A stretch of DNA of 64,000 bases from Anaeramoeba flamelloides (GCA_027625915.1 JANTQA010000047.1:16244001-16308000); one strand, 5' to 3'; counted from the first letter of the stretch, positions 10,042 through 20,681 are shown. Made by a program: numbers and translations. The notes: a model not told the origin generated them from the letters alone.

Positions 10042-12715
10042 ATGGTAATTTTTCTTCAAATATTTTCTTCAGACTTCTTATTTTGGTTTCCTCTTTTGTC
10101 TTTTTTGCAAACAAACACAAAACTTATTTTGTCTTTCCTTGAAACAGAGCAATTTGTCAAATGAAGAAAGAAACAAAGTAAATAGATTTACCTCGATCAC
10201 AAATGCAAGGTAAGAACTTTTTGTCTTTTTTTTACAACCTTTTTTTACTTATTTAGTCAAAATGTTTTGTTTGATTCATCACATTGACTATTTTCTTGAT
10301 ACTTTGAAAAAACAAACAGTGAAAAGAGGGCTATTAATATGTTAAAAACATATTCTTGGAATGTTGATCGAGCAATTGACGAATTTTTTAATCAAACAGA
10401 AAAAAAAAGTACATCTTTCAATGAATACCAGCAACAAAGAAAAAAGAATTTAGAAAAACAAAAGCAATTAAAAAACCAAAAACCAAAAAAAACATGGGTT
10501 GATCGAAACAAAATTGAAGTGCTCTTTAAGAAACTAGTAAACTAAAAAAAATCTTCAAGTAAATTTACTCACAAATTAAAAAAAAATTTTACCGTATCTT
10601 GAAATTGAAAAATAAAGTAAAAATCTGATAACTACAAAGATCGATTACTTTTAATACTATTTTCAGAAATGAATTATTTTTTTAAAAAAGTCTGATACCT
10701 TTTTTCTCATTTTTGAAAAGTTCAAAATCCAACATATTTCAGAATTATTTAAAAAAAATTATTTTCTTTGAAAGAAGATTGAAATCTTATTGCCTGTAAA
10801 GGAAGTGTACAAAAATACACTTTAAAAATGAAACCACTAAGTTCTAAAATAACCAAGTTTAAAAAATCTACTTAATCTCAAAAAAAATACATTATTTATT
10901 TTAAACTTGTAAAAAATATAATTTTTTGATTCAAAGAACAGACCAAATCTATTTTTTCTAGGGATTAAATGAAAAAATCTCAGAAAAAGAACCAAAGAAT
11001 CGAATTAAAAATTCTCCCGAAATACTTTTTTAAAACCTATAAAATTCAACTTATTATCTAAAGAAATACTTTTTAATTTGATTATTTATAATTAATAATT
11101 TTAAACCAAATCTTAATTATTTCAGTAAGTCATTAACAACCCAATGATTAAATGTATCAAATAGGTTTTACATTTATTTCTCAATTTTTTCAAGATTTTG
11201 CAACAAATAAAACAATTCAAATGCATATATCTAATAATAAAAAAAATAATAGATATTATCTAATAACTGATTTTAATACAAACAGTTCCTTGTTTATACT
11301 CTTGGAATTTGAAAAAGTATATTGGCAAGTCTTTTAAATTTCAAGAAATTGAATAAATATTTGTGAATAAAATAAATGTTCAAATTTTTTAGATCTTCAA
11401 GGATACAATATTTGATTTATTTTTCATGTATTTTTAAAATAATATTAAAGTCACAACGTTACTTGCTCATAACGACTCTCAGAAATTACTAAAAGTGATA
11501 TTTCTTCCAAAATTAAATTTTTTTGCAAATTTTTAGTTTTTCTAATTTGATCCAAAAACCCAACAAAAAAGGATCTAGATCTTTTGACTGAAAATTTAAT
11601 TGGAAAAATGAAATCTTTTAAAAATGATTATTCCTTTCTCTAAAGTTGATAAACGAAGTTTCTTATTGGGTTTAATTGTATCCTTATGTAAATAATTACT
11701 CTATTACCTTTGGGAAAAAAAATAAATAAGAGTTACTAGTCCCTTAACAAGTACAAGGGTAATTTTTTTTTTTTAAACTATTTCCTAATTTTCTTTCATT
11801 CTTTTTTTTTTCAATTTCTTTTATCGGGAACATTTGACGGATTTTCTCTGCAACACTAACAAATTTTTTGAAACATTTGTTTCTCTTGAAAAACAAACAT
11901 TTGTTTTGAACATTTTTCCTCTTGAAAAACAATCAATAACAAATTTTTTTTCTTCTTTTTATGCACTTAAAGACAAAGAAACTGGTTTAATAGAATACGA
12001 TGGAGTAGAAAGATTCCTCACAGATTGTGGCGTTGATTTAATGGCTGTTGAGTCCTTAATTCTCAGATGGCACATGAATGCACAAATCATGGGTGCTTAT
12101 TCAAAAAAAGAATTTTGTGACGGGCTATTCAAAATCAAATGTGAGAACTTGGAAGATCTTAAGGAGAGAATTCCTTTCTTAAAAAATGAACTTGAAGACA
12201 AAGCAACCTTTGACGATTTTAATTCTTTTGTTTTTAAATTTGCAAAAGAAGATCCCAACCATCGAGTCCATATGTAGTTTTCAATATTTTTCTTATTTTT
12301 TATACTTTTTTTCCATTTCTCTTTCTGTAATTTCCCTTTATTTTATCTTTTTCTTTTTCTTTTTCTTTTTCTTTCCTTTCTTTTTAACCGTTCTTCTGAT
12401 CTGTTTCTTAAATTTTTTTTTTTTGAATTGATTTTCTTTACCAAAAAAACCAAAATACTTTGACCCCAAATAGTCGATAACACAATTGCAGTTGCATTGT
12501 GGCCACTCTTATATAAGGACAAATTTAAACTTTTAGACAAATGGTTAGAATTTTGGAAATTAGAAGAGAATAAAAAAAAAACTATTAGCGAAGATTTATG
12601 GGATACTTTATCTGAATTCTCAAGAACTATTAAAAGTGTTGAGGATTATGATCCAATGGAAGCTTGGCCAGCATTATTAGACGAATTTATAGAATGGCTC
12701 GAAGAGCAAAACTAA
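10042..12715 (+). CDS. DCN1-like protein (cullin neddylation factor), exon 3 split by a transposon
   Basis: Predicted coding segments are 10042-10044 (ATG alone), 10148-10209, 10320-10529 plus 11748-11758 (one exon interrupted by the element at 10526-11747), 11973-12273 and about 12474-12715. The N-terminus SNLSNEERNKVNRFTSIT continues through SEKRAINMLKTYSWNVDRAI, a UBA-like domain. A PONY domain follows: DCGVDLMAVESLILRWHMN, YSKKEFCDGL, ALWPLLYKDKF and MEAWPALLDEFIEWL. DCN1 proteins bind cullins and the E2 Ubc12 and act as scaffold co-E3 for NEDD8 transfer. Oddities: without the element the exon reads CTC TTT AAC AAG TAC AAG G, a normal DCN1 sequence (LFNKYK); and the exon 4/exon 5 junction does not resolve in frame with GT-AG signals (donor in phase 2, both candidate acceptors at 12473 and 12491 need phase 1). 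It could be a working gene with unusual processing or a young pseudogene. Confidence 0.85.
10045..10147 (+). other. Intron directly after the DCN1 start codon
   Basis: ATG at 10042-10044 is followed at once by GTAATTTTTC, and GAAACAG ends at 10147. Joining ATG to AGC AAT TTG restores an N-terminus of normal DCN1 type. No ATG in frame exists in the exon beginning at 10148. The start codon and the next codon are therefore predicted to lie in different exons. Confidence 0.65.
10526..11747 (+). mobile_element. 1.2 kb TTAA-flanked transposon, copy 3, inside the DCN1 coding exon
   Basis: The left end is TTAAGAAACTAGTAAAC and the right end AGTTACTAGTCCCTTAA. TTAA occurs once at the inferred empty site (CTCTTTAACAAGTAC) and at both ends here, so it is a target duplication checked by the coding frame. 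The interior matches copies 1 and 2, and no transposase frame is seen. GT at 10537 (CTA/GTAAAC) and AG at 11739 (TTACTAG/TCC) could act as splice sites. Removing 10537-11739 leaves the reading frame open and adds five codons to DCN1. Confidence 0.85.
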
Positions 12716-13330
12716 ATAAATTGAAAAGAGCTTGGATTCATTCTATAATTAAGCTCTGGATCTTCAAATAATTAATAAAAACAAAAAAATTTACCGCAAA
12801 ACAAAAAGAAATAACTTATTAATATTAATGCTTTTATCATTTTTTTTTTTTTTTTATTAAAATTTGATATACATACTGAAATTAAGAACTAGAATTAAAA
12901 TTTTGTTAAATCAACATAAATTGTAACAAAAATATTTTTCATTTTTTATATTTATTTGTTAATTGGTTTTTCTTATTTTTTTAAAAAATAATTGAATTTT
13001 TAAAGTTAGAGGAACTAGTTAGTGCTAATTTCACAAATTAACTCAAAATTAAAGAGTTTATTAGTATTCCAACCTTTTAGAATAAAAATGATACTGATTT
13101 TACACAATTGAAAATGTAAATTTTAAAAAATTATCTTATTACAATTCAGAATATATCTAATAACTGACTGATTATCTTGAATTATTCATAATTAGAATAA
13201 GATTGAATACATTAAAAAAAGGAATTTTTTATTTATCCATAAAAAAAGTAATAAAGGAGTAGATTGGAATGATATATATTATAATTAATAACAGTTGACA
13301 ATGATTATTTCTAAAAATGATATATAAACT
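12716..13330. other. Intergenic AT-rich stretch
   Basis: This is the 3' flank of the DCN1-like gene. I see no gene, and no structured repeat apart from poly-T at 12839-12855. Confidence 0.4.
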
Positions 13331-13520
13331 AATCAAACCCATGTTGGGAATTTATTCTTAAATTTCAATTTGGTTTTAGAAAAAAATATGATCTGGTAAT
13401 GCATTACGAAACTTCTTAAATACTTATATTAGCCGAGATAAATCAAGTAATGAAAGAAAAGATGATATAACATCTCTTATTATGATAGATATTACTAAAT
13501 TCTTTGATTGAATTTAATTA
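13331..13520 (+). pseudogene. LINE reverse-transcriptase fragment
   Basis: Conceptual translation on the + strand gives FQFGFRKKYD and, in the same frame further on, SLIMIDITKFFD. These correspond to the QFGFR and D-[IK]-KAFD motifs at the start of non-LTR reverse-transcriptase domains. It is short, with an internal stop, and no other LINE motif lies next to it. It is a relic of LINE A or a relative. Confidence 0.6.
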
Positions 13521-13711
13521 TTAAATAATGAAAAAAACATTAAAAAAATTTATTTTTATTAAAATTATCAAAATCCATTTCTTAAAATATTATCAAGAGA
13601 AAGATTTGTTCGATTTCAAAGGAACATTTTATCACATATTCTATTTGCTCTTCTTTCATAATTTATTTTATAAAAAAATTTTGCCTTTAACCAACAATTG
13701 TCAAATATATA

Positions 13712-13912
13712 TACAGCCAGTTCCACTTTTAAGGCACAAACGTTCTACGAAATTTAGGGCACAATAAAAATCTCAAATTAAGTCACAAAAATCAGATTCT
13801 AGTAAAATAAATTGTAAAAAAAAAAAATTTCAAATTTTATCCCTTAATTTGAAATTTTTTTGTGCATTAAATTTCATTGAACGTTTGTGCCTTAAAAGTC
13901 GAACATACTGTA
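13712..13912. mobile_element. Tc1/mariner-type MITE, copy 1
   Basis: TACAGCCAGTTCCACTTTT on the left matches the complement of AAAAGTCGAACATACTGTA on the right. The terminal TA pair and CAG start are typical of Tc1/mariner ends. Arms of about 85 bp share AAGGCACAAACGTT and CTCAAATTAAG with their complements, so the whole 200 bp can fold into a hairpin. Copies at 29581-29782 and 31114-31312 are better preserved. Confidence 0.8.
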
Positions 13913-14007
13913 GATTATTTGATATTTTTATTTTAAAAGGATAACTGAGGTTTAAATGAAAAATAAAGGTTAATTTATGGAAATTTTTTTTATTTTGAAT
14001 TAAAATC

Positions 14008-17000
14008 TACAACTAATCCAAAGATACCCTGAAATTTTATCAATACCAAAATTTGAAGTTGATATAAATTTTCAAAAAGTTCAATATGAGAATAATATAG
14101 TATATATTAAAAAAAAAATTCCTAAATGAGTCTATATTCAAGAATTTTCTCTGATTTTCAATAAATAAATTTTCAGAACCAAAAATGACTCTAAACATCG
14201 TAAATTCATGAGGAAACTACATTAAATTTACTCTAAAAAAAGTATTTATTTTTTTTTTTTTTTTATTATTTAAGGGAGGAGGTATTGACCCCTCTTATTT
14301 GTCTGAATTCCTAAATTTTTATTTAGGAATTTAATTAAAGACTCTAAAATAAGTTTATTACCCACTAAGGCTAATAAAGAGTTTGAATCCTTTTTTATAA
14401 TAATATTAGAAATATTATTATTATTTAATATTTTAGATATATTAATTTTTTTTAATTCAGATATCCAGATTTTGCAATTATTTTCATAGGCTGAGCAGTT
14501 CCATAGAAAATGGTCTAAATCTTCAATAATATCTAAATTGTTTATTTTTTTACATAATTCACATAGTTTTGATTTGTTTTTATTCATAACATAAGAGTAC
14601 CTGTTAAGGTAATTTGTAAAATTTATAAGTTTTAAAATTGAAGTTGAGCCCTTCCATTTTAAATATCTTTGCTGCTTATTTATAGTATTATTGATTTGTA
14701 CTATTTTTAGATATTCTTGAACTTTCCAACTTGGACTATTTTCTAAGTTTTTAATTCTAAAATTTTCTAGTTCATTTTCCAATTGTTTTAAATTTTTGGA
14801 GTACCAATTTATATTTTTGATTCTTTTTTTTTCTAAAAGGGAGATAATTAATTAATTCATCATAATGGAGGATTTTTAATTTTTTGAATTAACTTAAATC
14901 TTCTTTTTATATATCGTTATCCTTACGGGATCAATTTTTGCTTCAGTTTTATAAATAAGCCTTGGTGAGTGTGGGTTGATTAATAAAAATTTTGTAATTT
15001 TTTTATTAATCCAAGTATCAATATCTTTAAAATCTGTTTTTTGTTAAATGAAATATTTCTAAACCATATAATAATTGGCTATGTAATACAGCTTTAAAAA
15101 ATTGAATTTTTTAATCCATTAGAAAAATTTTTTTGTTGTAAGATATTGATTAACTTTTTAAAATTGGCCTTAACTTTATCAAGGTTGAATTTTAAATGAG
15201 TTTTTTTATCTAGCCAAATACCAAGATATAAAATTTCTTTTGGAATTAAGGTTTTTTTAGTTTTATCATCATTAGGATTCATTCCAAAATCTTTTATTAT
15301 TTTAAAGATTTTTTGTAATTGAAAATTGATTTCTATTAATGATCCTTTCATCAGTAAAATCAGATCATCTGTAAACATTTGAATATATAACGCTAGTGAT
15401 TTAATTTTTTCTAAGAGAAAATGGGTAATAAATCCAAATAATAAAGGAGATAATGGATCTCCTTGGTAAACACCAATTCCTTCTTTTGAGTAATAAGCAA
15501 GTAGATATTCTACAATAATTTCATTTTTTATAAATTTTTTAATTGAATAATAAATAAGTGAATGGTGAATAGAGTCAAAAACATTTTTGTATATCTATTG
15601 TAACAATATAAATATTTTCTTTTTTAAATTTATTTTTTATTTTTTGATGTTCATTCAATAAGTTTAAAACTGCAATTCTAGTATCTAATTTTTTTTTTCA
15701 ATCCAAATTGGTTTTTTGAAACTAAGTCCCAAGAATCTTGAATTCCGGCATATAAAAATTTAAGAAAAAATCTTGGGAGAGTTTGATTAATTGAAATTGG
15801 TCTATAATTAAGTGGAATACCTTCATCGCTAGATTTATGAATGAATAATAAATTTCTTTTTTTAATAAATTTAATATTTTTTTGAGAAATATCATTAATC
15901 CAATTAAAAAATATTTTTTGGATTGTTTTTTATAAAGTTTTCATAATTTATATAAAATTCACTACTTTGATTTTTTTATTGTTTTTATATTGTTTAATTT
16001 TATCAAATTTATTGACAGATTTATTTTTTTGATATTTGATAATTTCTTTGATTTTAGTAATTGAGAATATTTCTTCTATTTTAATATTTAATAAATTATT
16101 TTTTATCTAATGTGAAATTTTTAATAAAATTTAGAATATATTTTTTTTGGTTTTTTTACTAATAGATTTGACAAACCCGAAATATGAAGTTTCCATATTT
16201 TCATTATTAAGAATCATTTTACTCGAAGTTTCTCTTAATCTATTTAACTTTTTCCAAAAGTTTTGATTTTCTTTAAATTCAATATTAATCTGGTTTATTA
16301 ATTTAAAATATTGTTTACTATTCCTATCTTTAATTTCTTTAATTAATTCATTATTTTCAAATAATTTATTAATTAAATTATATAATTTTAAATCTTTTTT
16401 TGGTATATTTAATATAATTCTCTCTTTTACTTTAAATTGTTTTTTAAAGATTTTAAAATTCTTTCCATTTAATTGATAATTATTATTTTTATAAAAATTT
16501 ATAAAGTCAACATGAAACTTTGCAATATCTTTAATTTTGTAGACATTTTTAATTTCCCAGTTTTTATTAATATTAAATTTATTTAATATTACATTATGAT
16601 CACTAATTTTATTTTTTATGGTTTTTGATTTGATAAATTTGTGGTTATTAAAGTTAGTTATAAAATAATCAATGTTATTTTTTTTTCTACTTGGCTTAGT
16701 ATTTAAAATAATTTTAAAGTTGAATTTTGAAAAATAATTTATTTGATTTTCATTCAAATTAAAATCTCCCCCGATAATTGTATTACGGTTTTGATATTTT
16801 TGTAATAAACCAAGGATTTTTTCATTTATTTCTTTATTCCTGTCATGTCTCTTGTATTGAAAATATTTTTTCAGAAATGAGTTGATATGAAAAATAAACT
16901 TCTAATGTGATCGAAAAATAAATACTTTTTTCTTGATATTATGGGAATTCAATTCACTGATTTTATCATTATTAACTTATATAAGTTTTGTTATTCTTAT

Positions 17001-17078
17001 ATTCTTAGATTTGAAAATTTATATCAACTTCAAACTTTGAGATTGATAAAATTTCATGGTAGCCTTGGATCAGTTGTA
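14008..17078. mobile_element. Palindromic TA-flanked MITE split by LINE A
   Basis: The left half (14008-14240) and right half (16870-17078) carry inverted ends: TACAACTAATCCAAAGATAC and the complement of GGTAGCCTTGGATCAGTTGTA. The halves match the uninterrupted copy at 23860-24262 (GAAATTTTATCAATA, TTGAAGTTGATATAAATTT). LINE A (14262-16865) lies between them, so the MITE is older than that LINE insertion. Confidence 0.75.
14262..16865 (-). mobile_element. LINE A, APE-type non-LTR retrotransposon, 5'-truncated
   Basis: Read on the minus strand, the order is endonuclease motifs (GGDFNLN near 16765, NNIDYFITN near 16675 and ISDHNVIL near 16600), reverse transcriptase (TRIAVLNLLNEHQ near 15670, then IYIVTIDIQKCF; GIGVYQGDPLSPLL near 15470; MFTDDLILL at 15378), and a C-terminal zinc motif C-x2-C...H-x4-C (CELCKK...DHFLWNC near 14510-14560). 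A poly-A tail appears as poly-T at 14249-14268. The endonuclease start is missing, and the body carries several stops and frame changes, so the copy is dead. The final open stretch is 14782-14270. The insert lies in a palindromic MITE. Confidence 0.85.
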
Positions 17079-17490
17079 ATTAAAAAAAAATAATCATTTC
17101 AACGGATTTAAAAATGTTCAAATATTTATTTCTGCATTTTGATAAAATTCTACATATAGTTTATTATTTTAAAAAAACAAAAAAAAATAAAACAACTATG
17201 AAAAAAATATTTGATAACAATTTACTTCTCAATAATAGTTTAAATTTTAGATTATTTAAATATTTTATATTAAAACAATTAATATATGTGTTAGAAATAT
17301 ATAAATAAACAAATAAACAACTTAAATTCTTGGATTAATTTTTTTATTTCTAACAAATGCAAAATAAACAAAAATTCACAGTTTCTTATATATAAAATAG
17401 AATTTAAGTTAAAAATATTGAAATTTCAGTAAATAAAAAAGAAATTTTAATTTCAAAAACAAAAAAAAAAGTTATTTTCCTTTTTTTTTT
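17079..17490. other. AT-rich gap between repeats
   Basis: I see no gene or recognisable element here. Poly-A and poly-T runs lie near its right edge. Confidence 0.4.
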
Positions 17491-17732
17491 TATTATTTAA
17501 CAGAGGAGTTTTAAATTCCTCTTATTTACCCGAATTCCTAAATTGTGATTTAGGAATTTTGTTAAAGACTCAAAAATAAATTTATTATTCACCCAAGCTA
17601 ATAAATATGATGAATCTATTTTTCTAAAAATATCAAAAATAGTAAGAATATTATTTTTTAATATATTAGAAATGTTAATTTTTTTTAATTCAGATATCCA
17701 GATTTTACGATCATTTTCATAGGCTGGGCAGT

Positions 17733-17818
17733 CGTTAGGTTTTCCAGGATTCAAAAGAATTGAGTAAAATCTTTGATTTTACTCCATTCTTTTGAATTCT
17801 GGAAAACCTAGACACGAT
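17733..17818. repeat. Small palindromic element in LINE A
   Basis: GTTAGGTTTTCCAGGATTC at the left pairs with GAATTCTGGAAAACCTAGAC at the right, with AAAAGAATTGAGTAAAATC pairing with GATTTTACTCCATTCTTTT inside. The arms are about 38 nt with almost no loop. It interrupts otherwise continuous LINE A sequence, so it is an insertion. Confidence 0.75.
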
Positions 17819-17997
17819 CACAGAGAAAATGATCCAAATCTTCAATGATATCTATTTTTTTTTTTTTTGATTTTTTGCATAATTTACAATATTTTGATTT
17901 TTCCATGTTCATAACATAATAATATCTATTTAAATAATTTGTAAAATTTCTGAGTTTTAAGATTGAAGTTGAACCCTTCCATTTTAAATATCTTTTG

Positions 17998-18085
17998 TCG
18001 TTAGGTTTTCCAGAATTTAAACGAATTGAATAAAATCATAGATTTTTCTCTATTCTTTTGAATTCTGGAAAATCGCCGTTAGCTT
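17998..18085. repeat. Second small palindromic element in LINE A
   Basis: GTTAGGTTTTCCAGAATTT at the left pairs with GAATTCTGGAAAATC at the right; the centre has ATAAAATCATAGATTTTTCT. It belongs to the family at 17733-17818, 59117-59190 and 59925-59990. Confidence 0.7.
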
Positions 18086-18343
18086 TTTTTTTATTTCTAA
18101 ATTAAAAAAATACGAGGCACTTGATGACACATCTGTTTGTTACTATTATTTTGAATAGAAATTATTTTTCATTATTTTTGAACTTTCCAACTGGGACTAT
18201 TTTTCAGTTGTTTAATTGGATATTTCTCAAGTTCTAATTCTAATTCTTTTAGGGTGTCTGATTGCCAGTTAATATTTTCCAATTCCTGTTCAAAAAAGTT
18301 AAATTCTTTCTCAATCAATTTTTTCTTATTCAAAAATATTATT

Positions 18344-18730
18344 TCAAAATATTAAAAATAAAAATAATAAAAAGGTTTGTTTTTTATCATTATAAATAAT
18401 TAAATTGACGAATTCATTCAGGGATGTAAATGAAATAGTAATAATTGTAAGATTCTCTTTTTGGGAAAAAACTATTAAAAGGTAACTCATTGATCCTTTA
18501 TTTTTTCCAATCCTATAGAAATCCTGTGAAAAATCCAAAAAAAGGGATAACTTCCCATCAAAAACAATACAATTTCTCAAAAGCCGGCTAAAACACCATT
18601 GGCACTTAATCACAAGACGGATAATTGAAATCATTTTATATTTATCCAGTGCTTTTCTTGAAATTATTTCCCAATTTGGATGATTAAATTTTATAAAACC
18701 TACCAAATATTTAGTCTTATCATTTCTCAT
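18344..18730 (-). CDS. Unrecognised open reading frame, 128 codons
   Basis: An ATG at 18730 opens a 128-codon frame on the minus strand. The first ~110 residues have mixed composition for this AT-rich DNA (PNWEIISRKALDKYK, CQWCFSRLLRNC, SMSYLLIVFSQKENL); the last part is low-complexity. I recognise no family. It may be one exon of a spliced gene or a chance frame. Confidence 0.25.
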   Translation of the reverse strand: MRNDKTKYLVGFIKFNHPNWEIISRKALDKYKMISIIRLVIKCQWCFSRLLRNCIVFDGKLSLFLDFSQDFYRIGKNKGSMSYLLIVFSQKENLTIITISFTSLNEFVNLIIYNDKKQTFLLFLFLIF

Positions 18731-19007
18731 AAAGAAAGGTTTTTAAAAATTTTTTTAACAAGAAGAAAATTATCATAACCTCACAAAATCTTTTTTGAAA
18801 TAATCTATCCTTTGAAATCACTCTGATTTTTTTATGAACTTTCTTTACTTTTTTACTTGTCGAAAAAATTTGAAGAATAGAAAATAATTCTGCTCCTAAA
18901 AGACCTTAAATTAGGATTTTTTTTTTTGTTTTTAAATTTTTTTATACAAGATCTCTGACTTTTAGATCAAAAAGAATCAACTTTTCAACAACTAAATTGA
19001 ACAAAGC

Positions 19008-19188
19008 TTAAGGGACTAGTCTACATTATTTTTTTTTTTGACCAATTTCTTAATAAGGGTTCCTTATCAAGAAAAAAGTTTATTATTGAAAATAAACAGG
19101 GGTTTTCAAATCTAAGTAATTGACAAAAAAGGGTCTCAATCTCAATTAAATTTAGGTAAAAAAATTGAAATAGAGATTAGTCCCTTAA
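19008..19188. mobile_element. TTAA-flanked MITE, copy B
   Basis: Left end TTAAGGGACTAGTCTACATT; right end GAAATAGAGATTAGTCCCTTAA (last 14 nt shared by all copies). The interior GGTTCCTTATC and AAATAAACAGG landmarks match the other three copies. Confidence 0.85.
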
Positions 19189-19611
19189 CAGTTTTTCATA
19201 TTCTCAATAATCCTTAGTAATTGATTATAGCCTCAGCTGAATGAAATGTTCATCACTCACAAAAGATGTGAAAAATTAATTGGTATTATTTATTTTAAAG
19301 TGTGTGGTAATTGGAAAAGAGATTGCTAGAAAATGGTCAAAGAACAATAGAAAAAAAAAAAAGTCTAAAAAAATACAAAAACACTTTTTTATTGGATAAG
19401 AATTGATCAAAAAAACAATATTTTTCTCAAAATTGATCCATATTGTTGTTCAAAAGCTCACCCTCAAAAATGATTTCCATGGGCTTTGTCATAAAAAGGG
19501 ATCAATTAGACAAAAAATAAAGTAATCTGAGTAAGACAGCTCAAAATAAACATGAAGCTTCATTTCAAGTCAAGTCTCTGTGTTTTTCATCAAAAGAAAT
19601 CAGATTGAGTA

Positions 19612-20195
19612 CTAATCGCTAAAGACAATTTTGTTTCTTTGTTGAAATCTTTTTTTTTTTGTTTTTTTTCTGTGAGGTTTTTTTGATTGTTTTTTTTTTT
19701 TGGTTTGTTTTTCTGTTTCAGAACTCGAAGTCGAAGAAAAAGAGGATGAAGACAAAGAATAAGAATCCAAGTTTGAAGATAGGGATAACGAAGACGATTC
19801 AACATCAGACGAAGATGAAGATCCTGTTAACTCTGGTAACTTTTTGATGAAAGGCTGGGTTTTAATATTTCTTTCAACCAACATTTGCTTTATTTCTTCA
19901 CATTTCGGGAACCTATGTTCCTTAATACGAGAAAACAGTAATTCGTCCCCAATATAGATATACATTGCATCTCATTCATCTACTTTTTCTCCAACAACTT
20001 GGTATCCATTTTCTTGTAAAAATTTAAACATTTTAAAGTATTTTCCTCGAACACTTTTAGTTTACAAAATAAGAAAGAAAAAAGAAAATATCAATTTAAA
20101 AGAGAGACAACAGAAAGAATATTGAAAAAAAAGGAAGAACACTCATACACTCATCCATTCTTCCATTTGATTGTAACCAAATTTGGATTACTCAT
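19612..20195 (-). CDS. Rdx/SelW-like candidate selenoprotein with two in-frame TGA codons
   Basis: Exon 1 is 20195-20149 (ATG at 20195), the intron is 20148-20054 (GTATGAG...AAAAG) and exon 2 is 20053-19612, giving 163 codons including the stop. MSNPNLVTIKWKNG is followed by TGA (codon 15), then VVRGKYFKMFKFLQENGY and QVVGEKVDE, a second TGA (codon 43), then DAMYIYIGDELLFSRIKEH and RFPKCEEIKQML. This follows the SelW/SelT fold: beta strand, redox loop, helix, then a GAFEV-like strand pair and closing helix. The first TGA aligns with the selenocysteine of the CxxU loop in SelW, although Lys replaces the usual Cys. A Ser-rich then Lys-rich tail follows and is not part of the usual family. Whether the TGAs are read as selenocysteine depends on a SECIS element I could not confirm; a decayed copy is the alternative. 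Confidence 0.6.
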
Positions 20196-20681
20196 TTGAA
20201 AAAAAGGGTTGAAAATAGAAAAAATGATCTTTGTGTCACTTATTTGTTTCAAAATTAAATACAATTAATGAGTTCTGTAAGAAATTATAAAGTGCTGTAG
20301 TGAACAAAAATGAATTTTTGAAGCTACCATTAATTGTCTAATCAAAAGATTAATATTTTCAGAAGTATTTCCAAATAATCATATTCCAAGAATTAAAAAA
20401 AATTATCATAATCCTCAATTCGAAAAAAGAAATTAATAATTTAAGGGTAAAGTCATTTATACTCGATTTTCTCAAAACTTAAGGAGTGACTTGAAAACTA
20501 AAAAGGGTATTGTGAAATTGTACCTCTTTTGGTTGAAAAAATTCAATAACTTTCAAAAAAATTTCATTATATCTCTTTGACAAAAAATTCAAACAAAGAA
20601 AAATAAGTTAAAAAGAAGATTCTCAATTTTAAAAAGGCAATCTAAAAAAAAGATAAAAGTATTCTCAAAAATATACTGTAG
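20196..20681. other. Intergenic 5' flank of the Rdx-like gene
   Basis: AT-rich; I see no gene and no clear repeat. Confidence 0.35.

Larger units (their letters stand above)
17491..18245 (-). mobile_element. LINE A 3' fragment with two palindromes inserted
   Basis: The sequence matches the 3' part of the LINE at 14262-14760: poly-T then a tail reading CTCTTATTTACCCGAATTCC, and coding for CPAYENDRKIWISELKKINI. At 17733-17818 and about 17998-18080 the match is broken by two ~80 bp palindromes, after which the LINE sequence continues (GTGATCCAAATCTTCAATGA-type and ATTGAAGTTGAACCCTTCC landmarks). The fragment is non-coding now. Confidence 0.75.

Noticed and set aside
12343-12540. Basic minus-strand frame opposite the DCN1 intron
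   Set aside because: It is a by-product of a CTTTTT-rich intron tract.
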